64,000 nt of DNA from Maylandia zebra (lineage: Eukaryota; Chordata; Actinopteri; Cichliformes; Cichlidae), in assembly GCF_041146795.1 (NCBI RefSeq), contig NC_135176.1:14194286-14258285 (forward strand), in the 5' to 3' direction. Position 1 is the first letter of the stretch. Each line of letters starts with the position of its first letter. Shown one piece after another: positions 52,069 through 64,000 of this stretch. Made by a program: the position numbers and the translations under genes. The notes below the pieces were generated by a model, which worked only from the letters and a program-made list of their open reading frames with translations, was not told the DNA's origin and ran no database searches.

Positions 52069-55000
52069 TTGCTAGGTGTTGATGTGTCACCTTCACTGAT
52101 CCAAATTAAGTAGGAGTGTATTTTTTTAGACTTTGTTTTGGAATTTATTTTAATGTAGATTTTTTTCTTTAAATTTTTTCCCTCTCCATATTTTATCAGA
52201 ATGATCAGTCAAAACAATATACTGTCTATGAATTCTGTTACTTTTAGTATTTCTGATTAATGTTAACTCTGCTAATATGGTAAAACACAGCAATACAAGC
52301 AAAATTTCCAATTGTTGCCTGTTCTTTAAAGGATTATCCACTTTCTAAAAGGCGTTCGCACTGTTTTGTGGCACAATGTTCCCTCCTCTGATAAATATCC
52401 TCCTATATTCCCTCTATTGTATTTTGTTATGACACTATGAGCTTGTAAAATACAAACTAACTACCTATAATGTTATGTATATAATAAAAATGAACCAAGA
52501 TGCAAGTAAAAATTACCTAAATTCTCTTGGAAATAGATCTTATTACTAGAAAATCTGGTGAACACACTGACTAAAGGGGATTCTGGTCTTTCTAAGAACT
52601 TGCTCTGCTTGTGGTTTGCTTATCACAAGTATCTGACAACTGCAAACAGTGCAGGCCTGTCTCGCATGTTAATGTCATTCGTGCAGTAATCCTGCCCTGC
52701 AGTCATTTCTTTACAATGGTGGTGTGAGGAGTAGCCATCTGCTTGCCAACTGTAAAATCTGTAACTTTTCTAAACTCTATGGTACGTGTTTATTTCAGGG
52801 CTGCAGAGATACTTTTACATATAAAGCTGTTTAACAAATCACTGAACGTTTATTGAACAGACGATACAGTACACCCATAAATGTACATGTTCGTGGGTGT
52901 ACTGAGCACAAATAATAGTATAATAGTGGCTATGTGGAGTCTGCTCTCAAAAACATCCCATCATTTGTTACCAGAATATTGTGAAAGAGCACCTTGTACC
53001 TTTACAAAGCTAATGATATTTTTTGTGAACTTTCTACTTTAAATTAAGGTTTAACTCCTTAAGAATGATAAAGGATAGAGAACTGAGTATTAACATATAT
53101 ATGAAATTATCAACACAAAAGTGAAATACAATAGAGAAGGTATCATAATGTAAGACTTCTTTGATGGTGCAGAATCTCCTGAAACTCAATACAACAAATT
53201 ACATTTACAACCCTTAAAAGAAATGAATACAGGGAGACATTAAAAAAGGACAAATCCAGTTTTTTAGAGTACCCCACATTTAATCAAAATTATTACTTTG
53301 GAATGACCTCAACTGGTCAGTAAATGACAAACCACAATATAGTTGAGTTTCAGCAGTTCAATCTGAATATATAGTCAAAAATGTCTCTTGTCAGTTCATC
53401 AAGTCTGAGCTACACCAGAAGGAAGTGCATGTTTCAAATGAATACTGTTAATGGATGTTTGGCCAGTTATGAAATGAAATTGTTTCTTTAATTCTCCTGT
53501 TGTGAATGTTTAATGTGTGTATTTAATAAAGGCGGAGATAGCCACGATGGTTTACATATTATTAGTGTCAGTACACTGACGTTGTCTATTTTTCTGACTT
53601 AGATGAAAGTCCAGTCATATTTTATGACTAATTAAAACAGAAATTATATAGCCCACACTGTGTGAACATGAAAGCCAAGACTTGGAAAATTTATAGCTCA
53701 ACACCACCATCTAGGAACGCAGCCAAGGAAATATTCCTCTGAAAAGTAGTGACATCTATTGTTTCAGTGCCCTCTACAACTGAAGTCAAAACCACAACCC
53801 CACATCCAAGTCTCAAAATATAATAAAATCCCACGAGCTATGTAATAGCATATTAATATAATATAATACATGTACACTATGTTACAAAAATAAGGTAAAA
53901 GGGCATCTCACAAGCACCAGACCTCCCACATGTCTCAATAAGAGGTCAGCGTGCTCAGTTATCCAGGACCACACTCGACCTGAAACTGACTGAGGTGCAG
54001 CTGGACAACCAACTCCTCTGTTGACAGGAAGAAACGAGCTTTATCTGTAGAGGCTCAAATATAGCTCTGCAGCACGACCAGCATGTTGCTGACATCTGAA
54101 CTCTAGGGTGGGATGAACCATAGACTGAGCAAAATAACCAGGAAGCATTGCATGCTGTGCACATCTGTCAAAGCTTGCCCTAGCTGAAAAAGGAGAGGGT
54201 TTTGTCAAAGTACTGTAATTATTCAAATGGAAAACACTGGCACACCTGCAAGTGGAAATAGGAAATTTGATTGAATTTTAACTACAGTGGAGTAGAAATT
54301 TACCCTTTCACAAAGTTTATTTAAGCTAAATCTTTCATATTTTATTCACATAAAAATCTCACAAAATTAAACGTGGAAAGAGAAAAGACTGGAAAGCAAA
54401 CTTTCAAAGGCTGTAGTGCTGTTGCATTTAGCTTTTCTACAAGCTGTTTACTTATGACTCTCCATCAATGCTCAGAATTAGCAAAAACAACAACAACAAC
54501 AACAAATAGAAACAAATTAAAAACCCCGAGTACAAAATCCAAATTCAAATAAATAAACAAGTCCATATTATAGTCAATTTATACCAATTTGCATAGGTAG
54601 AATAGACACAAATTAAGCTAAAGTCATTTATAAGACATCTTAAGTGGGAATAAAGATAAGATAAAACCTTTTAATCTTGTTAGAGATTCTTCTGCTTTTT
54701 TTTTTTTTTTTAGAAATATGAGCAGAATCAGAAGCACTGTGTGTAGAGCAATGACTGCATAGTAGTGAAAATTTATAAACTAACGTAACAACAGTTAAAA
54801 ATGTATCCGTGAGTTTTGTCCTCCAGTAGTTTTTGGTGTCATCAACAGATCGCAAACTTCAATTTTGAAATTTTCACAACGGAAGTATTTATGTGACGCA
54901 CATCATCATCATCAACTCGCAGACTTTCTGCCTCAACAGAAAAACGGCGTTCATGAGGCATAAGCAAATAATATAAAAAGCAGAAATTAAAGAAGATTTA

Positions 55001-56730
55001 CTCATAATAAATAATATAACCGTTAAACCCCCGCCGCCCGAGATCTCTTCAAGGTCTTAAAGGTAAAACTTTATTATGAAATGCGTGGAACGGAAGTCCT
55101 TACTAATTTACGTTTACTTGACTGGTGGGCTTGTAGACAGGCTAATTACAGCGATGTTGTAGTCTATGAAAGGCTACTTAAGTATCAGGTAAGGAAATTG
55201 GTGTTTTGCGCTAAATTGAAATAAGGCCAGACTGTACTCGGCTTCCAAGACACGTGTCTCTTTTAATGCTAATGTTTTATTTTTAATAGCCGTTATATCC
55301 GCATTCGTCAGCTAGCTAGCAGGTAAGCTATAACTACAGGTGGCGTTTATGTGAGGGCATCAACGTGTAAGTTGTGAGCTTCTGCAATCATAAAAAGGAC
55401 TGCAGTCAAAAGAGAGAGGAGCTGGCACAAGTATAAGGGAAACAAAAAGGTACTGTTTCGTTGATCTGCACCTCGTGTTATGGACGAACTAGTCGACGTT
55501 AGCTTGACTGTGTTCTCAAAATTAACTCAGAGAAATCTTACTAAAAATGGCAGAACATTAATATTTAAATTGTAAAACGCTTTCCTGCTAACGATCCTGC
55601 TAGCATCCCAAGAGAGGACAACCATGCTAGCAATAGCATAATGGCTTTCATGTGTTTTGTTTGTCGCTGGTTGTGAGTTAAAAAATTATCATAATAATGT
55701 TAACGGAAAAAGAGTTAGCGTTAATTGTTATGTCAGCTGATGGCATCTGTGTTTGATTTAATGGAGAGAGTGTATTATTATAGTAGTATGTCAATGAAAC
55801 TGGAGTGTTACTCTGTTTTACATGTTTTTGGTTTAAATAGGAGACCTAGAAAAAAAAGCCCATTCATTAATCTCCTCTGTAATGGACATTTGTTTTTGGT
55901 CTATGTCTTTTGACTTATTTGAGCTACCCTACTAAATCCTGATGTACTCAATGGAGGCCATCCAGGGCTTTCAATTGGTCTCTCGTGTGTTTGGCTGGGC
56001 TCTTTTAGTTCGAAAGAGGAAGGAAATCACAAAAAAGGTTCAGCTTTTTTTTTTTCCTCGGTTCTCAGGAGGATCTAAAGAAAATTTCTACTATTAACAA
56101 GCAGTCCACAGTTTTGATCAACTTATCAGCTGTTTCTATATCTTTGGGCATTTTCTGTTTTTGAAACGGGATAGTTTGTTTTATTATGCAGTCATTTTCT
56201 GTAATGAATACTTTACCAGTGAAACTACCATCTGAGCAATAATCTGCTCAAGTGGTAGTACAGGTTCAGAAAGTACACGTATCAGTTCAAGTAACACGGT
56301 AAGCTGGTTCCTTAATGTGGCTTTTCCTGCTAATGTGTCACATATTGTTAGCTAAAACCTGCCCTCAAAATGTGTTGCATGTTTCCAAGCAAAAATGCAC
56401 CCTTTTTTTGGTTCTAACATTTTTATTTTCTGTTCATCTATTCCCAGTTGGTGGAGTGCCCAAGCTTATGGCCCCCCGTCTAAAAGTGGAGTTTTCTGAT
56501 TCACCAATGGAATTTCACAAATAAGTGCTTGCTCTATATTATAGTGACTATAATAATTAGTTTCTATATAGTCAAGGAGCATGTCTCATCAGCATGGGAT
56601 GACTGGTCAGCGACTCTATGGCTGTCACTGTTTTTGCTGAAACGTTCTTTGTGAAAGAAGTAGTGTAAACTATAGCTTACAGAATCTACATTCACTTTTT
56701 CTGCCTTCACATCAGCAAAGTCACATAGCC
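52069..56730. other. Intergenic stretch between casr and b4galt4, with 5' region of b4galt4
   Basis: The first 1.5 kb is likely casr 3' untranslated sequence; AATAAA at 52493-52498 is a plausible poly(A) signal. A (CAA)n run lies at 54486-54506. From about 55020 the sequence has CpGs (CCCCCGCCGCCCGAGA) and donor-like sites, for example at 55450, so the b4galt4 promoter and untranslated exon(s) are probably in 55000-55460. An acceptor (TTCACATCAG, 56706-56715) precedes the start codon by 15 bp, which shows that at least one upstream exon exists. Confidence 0.5.
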
Positions 56731-59700
56731 ATGGGCTATTGTTCAAGTTCGAGGAAGATTTCACGCAAGAGCAAGTACGTCATACTGCTGATTCTTGTGC
56801 TGTCAGTACTGGCATGGATAGCAATATTTTCAAGAGAGATGGTGAAACCTATCTGGCATTACCCCGGCACTCAACAAACTCATGTCAAAGAAGAGAGTCA
56901 GAGGAACGAGGTCGACTTGCAGATAGAAGCAGCTAATGAAATAAATACACCACCACAAAAAACCAAGTGCCCTCAGGAGTCACCATTGCTGAGTAAGTAT
57001 AGAACAAAATGCTATTTAGATGCCTTTGTATAGATGAAAGAACTACCATGTAACTCAAGGAATCCATCAATCAACCCTTTATATTAGTTTGTTTATGTTA
57101 GTTTGTTAACAAGTGTTAATACACATTAAAACAAATGTTCACTGTTAAACATGTGAATTAGGGCTGCACGATTTTGCATAAAATGAGAATCACGATTTTT
57201 TTGGCTTAGAATTGAGATCACGATTCTCTCACGATTTTCTTTTCCAGTATAAATATTTATTGCACTTATTAACTGCACATCAACTTCGTAACAGTTGAGA
57301 CTGAACATAAAAACAATAAATGTCTCACGTTTTGTTGTTGTACTGCTTGAAATTCCGTCTCCACCGTTGCTCGACACTGCGTGTATAGAGCAGGTAGTGC
57401 AACAATAGAAAAATAACACAGCACTGTGTAGCGTTTGTCTAGGGTGTTGATCATTTTCCTAAATCCCTCGTTTAGCACAGTGTTGATGGGAGCCATATCT
57501 TTGGTCAGGTGATAAGTAATAGCCTCCGTAATTTCTTTGTGCCTGCGGGAGTTCGACATGTATAGGGAAGCGCTGTATAAGGTTCCCGATATTGATATTT
57601 GGGTGGTTGACCGGAACGGATTTTCTCCTGTCACTTTCTCGTCATCCCTGACGTGCTCTCCGTTGTTTTTTCCCTGCTAATTTTAGCATCACATGGCACA
57701 GCTTCTGTATCACGTGGTATAAGGCTTGTCATTTGTTGAGCAGGAAGAGTGAGCGCTTGTTTTCATGCAGATTACGCCCCGGATCAAAACGTGGTACAGT
57801 CGTCGTCGTCTTTTTTTCTTTCTTTCTTTTTTTTTTTTTTTTTTTTAAATCGTTGTCATTTGGAAATGAGATCGCACATAAGTATGAATCGAGATCGCCA
57901 TTTTCTAACGATTAATCGTGCAGCCCTAATGTGAATGTTGTTTCTCTAGTGGGGGCTGTGAAACTGTCCTTTGAGTCGTCTCTGAAACTGAAGGATGTAG
58001 AGAAAGACAACAAAGAAGTAAATGAAGGCGAGTATGAGCCCTCGGATTGCACAGCGAGGCAGAGTGTAGCAATCCTCATCCCTCATCGCAACCGAGAGCG
58101 ACACCTCCTCTACCTCCTGCATCACTTGCACCCCTTCTTGCAGAGACAGCAACTACACTATGCCATTTATGTCATCCAGCAGGTATTTGTCACCTTTGTG
58201 CACAGTTTTTATATAAGGTCATGCTAATTCAGTTCTTATGCTTGTGGAACAGACATTTCTGTTTTATTTTGCATAAAGCTGTTGAAACTTCCTGGTTACA
58301 TACATAGTGTTACTTTGTAACACTATAAAGGAAAAATATAACCGGTAACACTGAAGGAACTGTGTTCTGAAAAACCAACAGGCAACAGTTCACACTCTTA
58401 CATGATCTAATACTTTTATTTGGAGTTAACTTTAATTTAGCTCTTGAACTTAACTGGCAGAGTGAATCTTAAACTGCCTCTGCTCATAGCTTTAATGATT
58501 CTCAGCTCTGCTTTCATATGTACCTATTTTCAGTGATATCCACTTTTAATAGCAAGAAACTAACGAGCCATATTCTTTTTTTTATTCTTTTTTTCTCTCT
58601 CTCTCTTTTTGCCATATTTTTCAAGTAACCTATATTTGACAACAGCATAGTTAAACTGGAAATTCTGTTTTTGATGTGCCAGCCGAATGGCCCCATGTGC
58701 CCATCCCAATAAAAAAAAATACTACAGGCACCCCTGTTAGTAAAGTACTAGAATTTCAATCACTAAAACTGAAGCACAAACCTCTTGGACAGTCAGTACC
58801 ACACAGCAAGCTGTAGTGTTTGTTAACTGATTCCATTAAAAGTCCTCCAAAAGGGACTGGCATCTTGACATAGATTTGGTGGGTGTGTCTGCATGTATGT
58901 AGTGACTGCAAACAGGAAAAGCAAGTATGTCAGATTTGATCTGTTCTCTCATGTCTCCAAAGTTTCTTGCGGAGAAGTTAAGAATAAGTAAAGATGTTAA
59001 TCTTATCAATGCTAATAATAGTTCACTGTCCAATTTAATAGTCCCACTCAGTGGATTAAAATTTTATGGCCTATGTATGGGGTTTTTCTTTCTTTTTATT
59101 TTTTTTTATATGATTAAGTTCGAGCTGGAGTTGGACAGCACAGTGGTTAACACGGTTTCCTCACAACATGAAGGCCCTCAATTCAAACCACCATCTGGCC
59201 GGGGGCTTTATGAGCAAAGTTTCTGTTGTTCAGCCTAACACTAACCCTCTGTGTTCCAGCTTCCTCTTACACTCCACAGTTAGTGGGGTTAGGTGAATTG
59301 GTGTTTCTAATTTAACCACAGATTTGAATGTGGGTGTGACTGGTCATCTGTCTCTCTATGATAGCTCTGCATCAGACTGCCGAGCTGTCCAGTAATGTAC
59401 CCTGCCTCTTGCTCTATGGTAGCTGGGAATAGACTCCACCCCCCCGGATCACTGTATTTGATATGCGGAGGAAAGTGGATGGATGGAGTTATTTGAGTTA
59501 GTCAGTGAATTATTGTAGCCCTAGATATGAAATGAATTCACCCACCTTATGGCTTCTGTACAGGAGGAACCCAAAACTGGACTAGAGGAACACATTTTTT
59601 TTTGGCACTTTCAGGGTGACTTTCAGTAATGAATAGCTTTATTCTTGATAAAGAAAGATATGCAGCATTAAATCATACTTTGTCCCTAATCACTTTTACA

Positions 59701-60717
59701 TGTAAAAGCCTTTTTTTTTTTTCTTTGCAGTGAGTAATGCAGCCCATCACATACACCAGGAGAACACAGACATCTGCAACAAGCTCTGAACTTTCCACAG
59801 TGTCTTGCATGTTGTAATCTTTGTACTTTCTTTTTTTCTTTTTTAAAGGCTGGTGATGTAACTTTTAATCGTGCCAAGTTACTAAATATTGGATACTTGG
59901 AGGCACTAAAAGACTACAACTGGGATTGCTTCATCTTCCATGATGTGGACCTGGTACCTGAAAATGATCATAATTTATATGTTTGTGACATGCAGCCCAA
60001 ACACTTGGTGGTTGGCCGCAATGTAACGGGATACAGGTAAGAATGACTAAGAGGAAATTTACTGTAAGTCATGAAGAGTCATGGAAAAAAGTAATGCTTT
60101 GTTTTTCCACATGTGCCATTCTCTTTCCTATGATGATACATTCAGAGGTTTTATTGTCTTTAATTTTTTTCTCATGTTTTTTCACTTTCAGGCTGCGTTA
60201 TAAAGGCTACTTTGGAGGAGTCACTGCCTTAAGCAGAGACCAGTTTTTTAAAGTGAATGGGTTTTCAAATGCATACTGGGGCTGGGGTGGAGAAGATGAT
60301 GACCTTCGCATCAGGTGAGGCATGAATAAGTGAAAACATGACTACATTTTAAACATTGCTGGTAGTACGTATTCATTCAGCATGCATGTTTTTGTCTCAT
60401 GCAGGGTTGAGCTACAGAAAATGAAGATCGTTCGGCCGCCCGCTGACGTAGCTCGCTACACGATGGTGTTTCACAAACGAGACAGTGGCAATGAAGTAAA
60501 CCGGGACAGGTCAGTAGTGTAGAGATGGCAATAACGTGTGTGTAGCATGTTACAGGTCATTTCATAGTATGGATTTGTGCTTTTCAGGATGAGGTTGTTG
60601 GGTCGAACACCACAGTCATGGAGGAAAGATGGACTCAACAGCTGCTCATATAAGACTTTATCAGTTGAGAGGATGCCTCTCTATGTGAATGTTACTGTGG
60701 ACATTGGCAAGCCATGA
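56731..60717 (+). CDS. b4galt4: Beta-1,4-galactosyltransferase 4
   Basis: Six coding exons: 56731-56992, 57950-58182, 59849-60036, 60192-60314, 60405-60509, 60588-60717; 346 aa (human B4GALT4 344). Product: a Golgi type II membrane enzyme that transfers galactose from UDP-Gal to GlcNAc acceptors. Seen: a short cytosolic tail, a signal anchor at about 15-34 (YVILLILVLSVLAWIAIFS), a stem, then IPHRNRERHLLYLLHHLHPF, LQRQQLHYAIYVIQQ, NRAKLLNIGYLEALK, the metal-binding DVD in FIFHDVDLVPENDHNLYVC, GYFGGVTALSRDQFFKVNGF, the acceptor/donor loop YWGWGGEDDD, and FHKRDSGNEVN. VVGRNVTGYRLRYKGYFGG and the length favour B4GALT4 over B4GALT3, though the SPLLMGAV stretch also resembles B4GALT3. Intron 1 hosts a hAT insertion; intron 2 hosts a SINE. 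Confidence 0.9.
57159..57928. mobile_element. hAT transposon, internally deleted, in intron 1 of b4galt4
   Basis: The ends are TAGGGCTGCACGATT and its mirror AATCGTGCAGCCCTA. The perfect 8-bp duplication ATGTGAAT flanks the element (57151-57158 and 57929-57936), the hAT hallmark. At 770 bp it is a shortened copy. A minus-strand open piece (57634-57269) contains KEITEAITYHLTKDMAPINT and RKMINTLDKRY, matching the N-terminal half of ZBED-like hAT transposases; the DDE core and dimerisation region are missing. It has a T-rich run at 57810-57846. Its right end is only 21 bp before exon 2. Confidence 0.93.
59133..59483 (+). mobile_element. SINE in intron 2 of b4galt4
   Basis: This is a worn copy of the family at 8217-8541: head GGACAGCACAGTGGTTAACA, B-box-like CTCAATTCAAACC, CACCATCTGGCCGGGGGC, GTTAGTGGGGTTAGGTGAAT, a body around TAATGTACCCTGCCTCTTGC and a GGATGGATGGA tail. 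TGGAGTT on both sides (59126-59132, 59484-59490) is a likely 7-bp target duplication. It is more diverged than the 8.2-kb copy and so probably older. Confidence 0.75.
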
Positions 60718-63193
60718 AGTTGAAGTCTTAAATAGAAAGCCTTCCTGTGACCAAAAATACTTTGCTATATTTACAGATACCAGAGTGCAGGAAAACTGCT
60801 ACACATGCAGAAGACAATATGTTGAGCATGCAAAATGCACATTGTTTTGATTTAGTTTAAATACTAGAATCAAATTAAACCAGCAGCTGCATTCAGAGTT
60901 AGCTGAAACATTTGAGTTACGTCCAATCTTCATGGTGTTACCAGCATGCAAAAAAACCAAAAGATTTTTCTGACAAGGAAAGTTTAGCTTTTGTCAGAAA
61001 AGTATCCAAATCCCTCATTTGAAATGGTCTAAAGCATTAAAAAGTCATATATGATAGTTAAAATCGGTGCACATTTTTCTTTCTCCATTTAAATAATCTT
61101 TGTGCCTTACAATGGCTAACTACACATTTTCCTCATCAACCTTTATGAGCTTATCTACTATAAATATGCAACTTAGTCCCGACCCCGGCATTTCACAGTT
61201 GGCTGCTAGGTTGGCAGTTGGCTAACTCTTGATTTATGAGCATTCCTCAACTCTGCTCTTGTGAGAGACCCGACTCGGGTCCACACCTCTACAGTCTGTC
61301 ATGTTAAGAAGCAGAGTAAAAACAAATGCTTAGGGGAGAGAAAATATCATGGCGGACATCAGTATTGACAGTGCCAGGAGCACACTGGATAACTGCTTGG
61401 TTCTGGTTAAACGAAACTAAACTGTGTAGATGGATTTACAGTCATTGATATTTATTACACATTTATTACATGTAATAAGTTCCCATCAATTCGAGGAACA
61501 CTTTCTTCACCTGTCTGGCCTACCCTCTGCTTTATCCGTGTCTCTGTAATACAAGCCGAGCTCAGCAGAGACACATACACAGTGCAGCAGTGGAGAGGAG
61601 GGGTGCAAGTAAAGTAAACCACAGAAAACAAACTGATGGCTTATGATGTGCTGCTACTGCTGGATAAACCTCTTTTCTTATCTGCAGCTCTGCCTCACCC
61701 TACCTGGCAATTTCAAATATTTTGATAGGGCTTCAGCTGCCAAACATTGATTAATTTACGTTCCTGCCTTAACATTTGTTAACAGAGTGTATCTTGTGTT
61801 TTTATTATGAGTGCAATATCATATAACTCTTCCTACAGTTACAGTTTGGCAGTTACGATTGTTATGATTTTTTTTGACATGCATCTCAATCTAACACCTC
61901 TTAGATGTTTGCTTCTGTTTTTCCACTCCACTAACCCAGCACGTCACAGTATATTTTCCCCCAGCTTTAACTTTAACTTGAGCAACTGGCTCATGAGTCA
62001 GATAACTGAGAAGACATCTGACACAGTTAGTGTTCAAGTCTGATAGCGGTTGATTATTGGATTATGAATGTAATGTGCACTAAAGCTGTATTATTAATTT
62101 TGATACATCCCCAAACTACAAACTAGCTTAAATTACTACTTAAAAAGTAATTTGAATACAAAAGCACAAAGTGCCTAATAAACAGCACACATTTAAATCA
62201 TCATTTAGTTGTTTATAGATAAATTACACCTGTATTTATGGGATTCAACACTTGGTTTCTCACTTTTCTAGCAAAAACAAGGACATGTTTGGAATGTTAG
62301 TAAAATCACAGTAATCATAGTAATGATGCTATCTAAGGTCTTCCTTATTCTAAATTTGGCAGCAGTATTCTAGCGTTTGTATGCTTTTTATGCTTGCTTT
62401 GTTCAGTGAGTGGTAAACAACCACTTTAAGTGCAGCATGATAATCGTCTTTTTCACCACTACTACATCAGATTAAGCAGAAAGATTAAAATCTCATGCAA
62501 TAATATATAAAGGATTCCATTCAGATATGTCATTTTGAAAATGAAAGGACTTAAGAGTTAGGAGTTAGGAAAAAAAACAGGGTGATGTAATAAAGGAATT
62601 CAAAGAGTTAATTATACCAGTCATTCTGAAAACAAGTATAGGACAGTAAGCTGCCTTATTATCACGATTGCTATTGATGAAACCTGTGCATTTTCACACC
62701 ATAATACTGTGAATATTGGTCAATTAGAAGGTCAACTATGCTTAAGTAGTGTTTTTAGTGCACACTGTAAGCTCCTCTAGGATCACAGTAAATCATCCTA
62801 CATTAAAATTGCTATGAAAAACAGATTTGCTGCATTAATACACACAACTACAAAATTAGCCCCATGAGCCATGTTTTGTGATGCAGCATGGTTCTTATAA
62901 CGACTAACATGATTTTTATCTAGTAGAAAATGTTGGGTGGTGGATTATTTATTATTATTATTTACTGGCATCTCAGACTGGAGCAAATTGCATACGTGCT
63001 TTGATCATTGCATTGTTTGATACACAAATTTGTCATGTTTTTTTTTTTTTATTTGAACGCAAGGTAGTATAGCTGTGAACTTGCTATTAAGATATGTTCT
63101 TATTTGTATCTTTTTCAATGAGCAATATTAGTAACTATACTGGGATATAGATTACTTCTGCTGTTACACGATTGTGAGTTACAGGTCGCAATG

Positions 63194-63275
<82 letters not shown>

Positions 63276-64000
63276 TCTTGCACTGCTCATGAACCAACTA
63301 CTCTTTAAATCTGCGGTGTGTTGTAGCCATTATGAATACAAGTTCTCTGTGTTGGTGGCCATACTGTCTGTTATTGTAGTTCTATTTCCACTCCTTGATG
63401 AATGTTATGTATGTTTGTTTGTTTGTTTTTATATGTACTGTGGTTTAAAATCTTTTATTTTATATGACTGAAACATTTGAAGTAGTTACATTTTCAACTG
63501 TAACTTGATCAGGACTGACAAAATCATGTTGTGATATTGTAGCATTAAGAACCTTAAACTTAAATTCTCTTGAATTCAGTTTATACTTTGAAATTCAAAG
63601 TAGTTTTATTGTGTAGTTTTTGTGTTTAGAATTTTGTTTTGGATTATGGGATTTCTGAAGAAGAAAAGGGATACAATTTGACTTGAAATGGTATTTTCTC
63701 TTTAGACAACGTAATAAAAATATTTTCTCTTATGAACAGTTTTATGATTTTGTGTTTCAGTGTTTAAAATACAGTTTGGGATCATCTTGTACAATATACT
63801 GTATTGTTTAATTTATGGGGAAAAGGTATTTCTCTGTTTTAATATAAAAAATACAGTCTGGCTAAACTAATAATACAAAACCAGTTTTCTCATCTTTACT
63901 AAAAACACTCTTTTATCATTTACTGGCTGAAAAATTCTAAAACCTTCAGATTAATGAGTTGTTTATTTCCAAAAAGGAAGTGTGTCAAATAAGGCTGTGA
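60718..64000. other. 3' flank of b4galt4
   Basis: The first part is presumably 3' untranslated sequence. Candidate poly(A) signals AATAAA lie at 62177-62182 and 63713-63718, but none can be preferred. I see no further gene or recognisable transposon. A long TG tract is listed separately. Confidence 0.5.
63196..63272. repeat. (TG)n microsatellite, about 38 units
   Basis: An uninterrupted alternating GT tract of 77 bases. The minus-strand open frame over it (His-Thr repeats) is an artefact. A tract this long is likely to vary in length between individuals and may adopt Z-DNA. Confidence 0.95.

Noticed and set aside
63115-63297. His-Thr repeat protein on the minus strand
   Set aside because: It is only the (TG)n microsatellite translated.

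Overview
The window looks like a teleost chromosome, probably from a percomorph fish. Its coding genes are split into many short exons with GT-AG introns and read as clear vertebrate orthologues. The spaces between them are AT-rich and carry typical fish repeats: Tc1-like transposons, an RTE-like LINE, a tRNA-headed SINE, hAT elements and an ISL2EU-like element. I saw no rRNA, tRNA, CRISPR array or retrovirus-like element. All exon models were read by eye from splice sites, reading frame and remembered family sequences. No search was run.

Layout. Bases 1-19780 form a gene-poor stretch. It holds a 177-bp direct duplication 1.8 kb apart, a small hAT-type element, a truncated RTE-like LINE, one SINE with clean target-site duplications, and a nested pile of transposon debris (16.0-19.8 kb) that includes a striking 94-bp inverted repeat. 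Bases 19906-25865 (+) are cdc23 (APC8), 16 exons, 575 aa. Bases 26670-32860 (-) are kif20a, 18 coding exons, 921 aa, tail-to-tail with cdc23 as I recall in mammals. Bases 34123-34195 hold a CCAAT/CCAAT/CHR cell-cycle promoter for kif20a. It faces a divergent THAP-domain gene (34329-35051, +), which is the 5' part of an ISL2EU-like DNA transposon. That element's DDE transposase core is decayed, and on the opposite strand it carries a YqaJ-type nuclease ORF (36099-37203).

Bases 38211-45149 (-) are a CAT-type cationic amino acid transporter gene (SLC7A family), 11 coding exons, 610 aa. Its 3.7-kb seventh intron contains a full-length Tc1-like element whose transposase has lost its third catalytic acid. 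Bases 48233-52068 (+) are casr, the calcium-sensing receptor, 6 coding exons, 940 aa. Bases 56731-60717 (+) are a beta-1,4-galactosyltransferase, best read as b4galt4, 6 coding exons, 346 aa. A 770-bp hAT element with a perfect 8-bp target duplication sits just upstream of its exon 2. The remainder to 64000 is 3' flank with a long (TG)n tract.

How the genes relate. cdc23 and kif20a both act in mitosis: APC/C ubiquitination, and the central-spindle kinesin MKLP2. Their promoters differ in what can be seen. kif20a has a textbook G2/M CCAAT-CHR layout. cdc23 has a YY1-type site over its start codon and only about 130 bp of sequence separating that codon from transposon debris. The other three genes are unrelated membrane or Golgi proteins.
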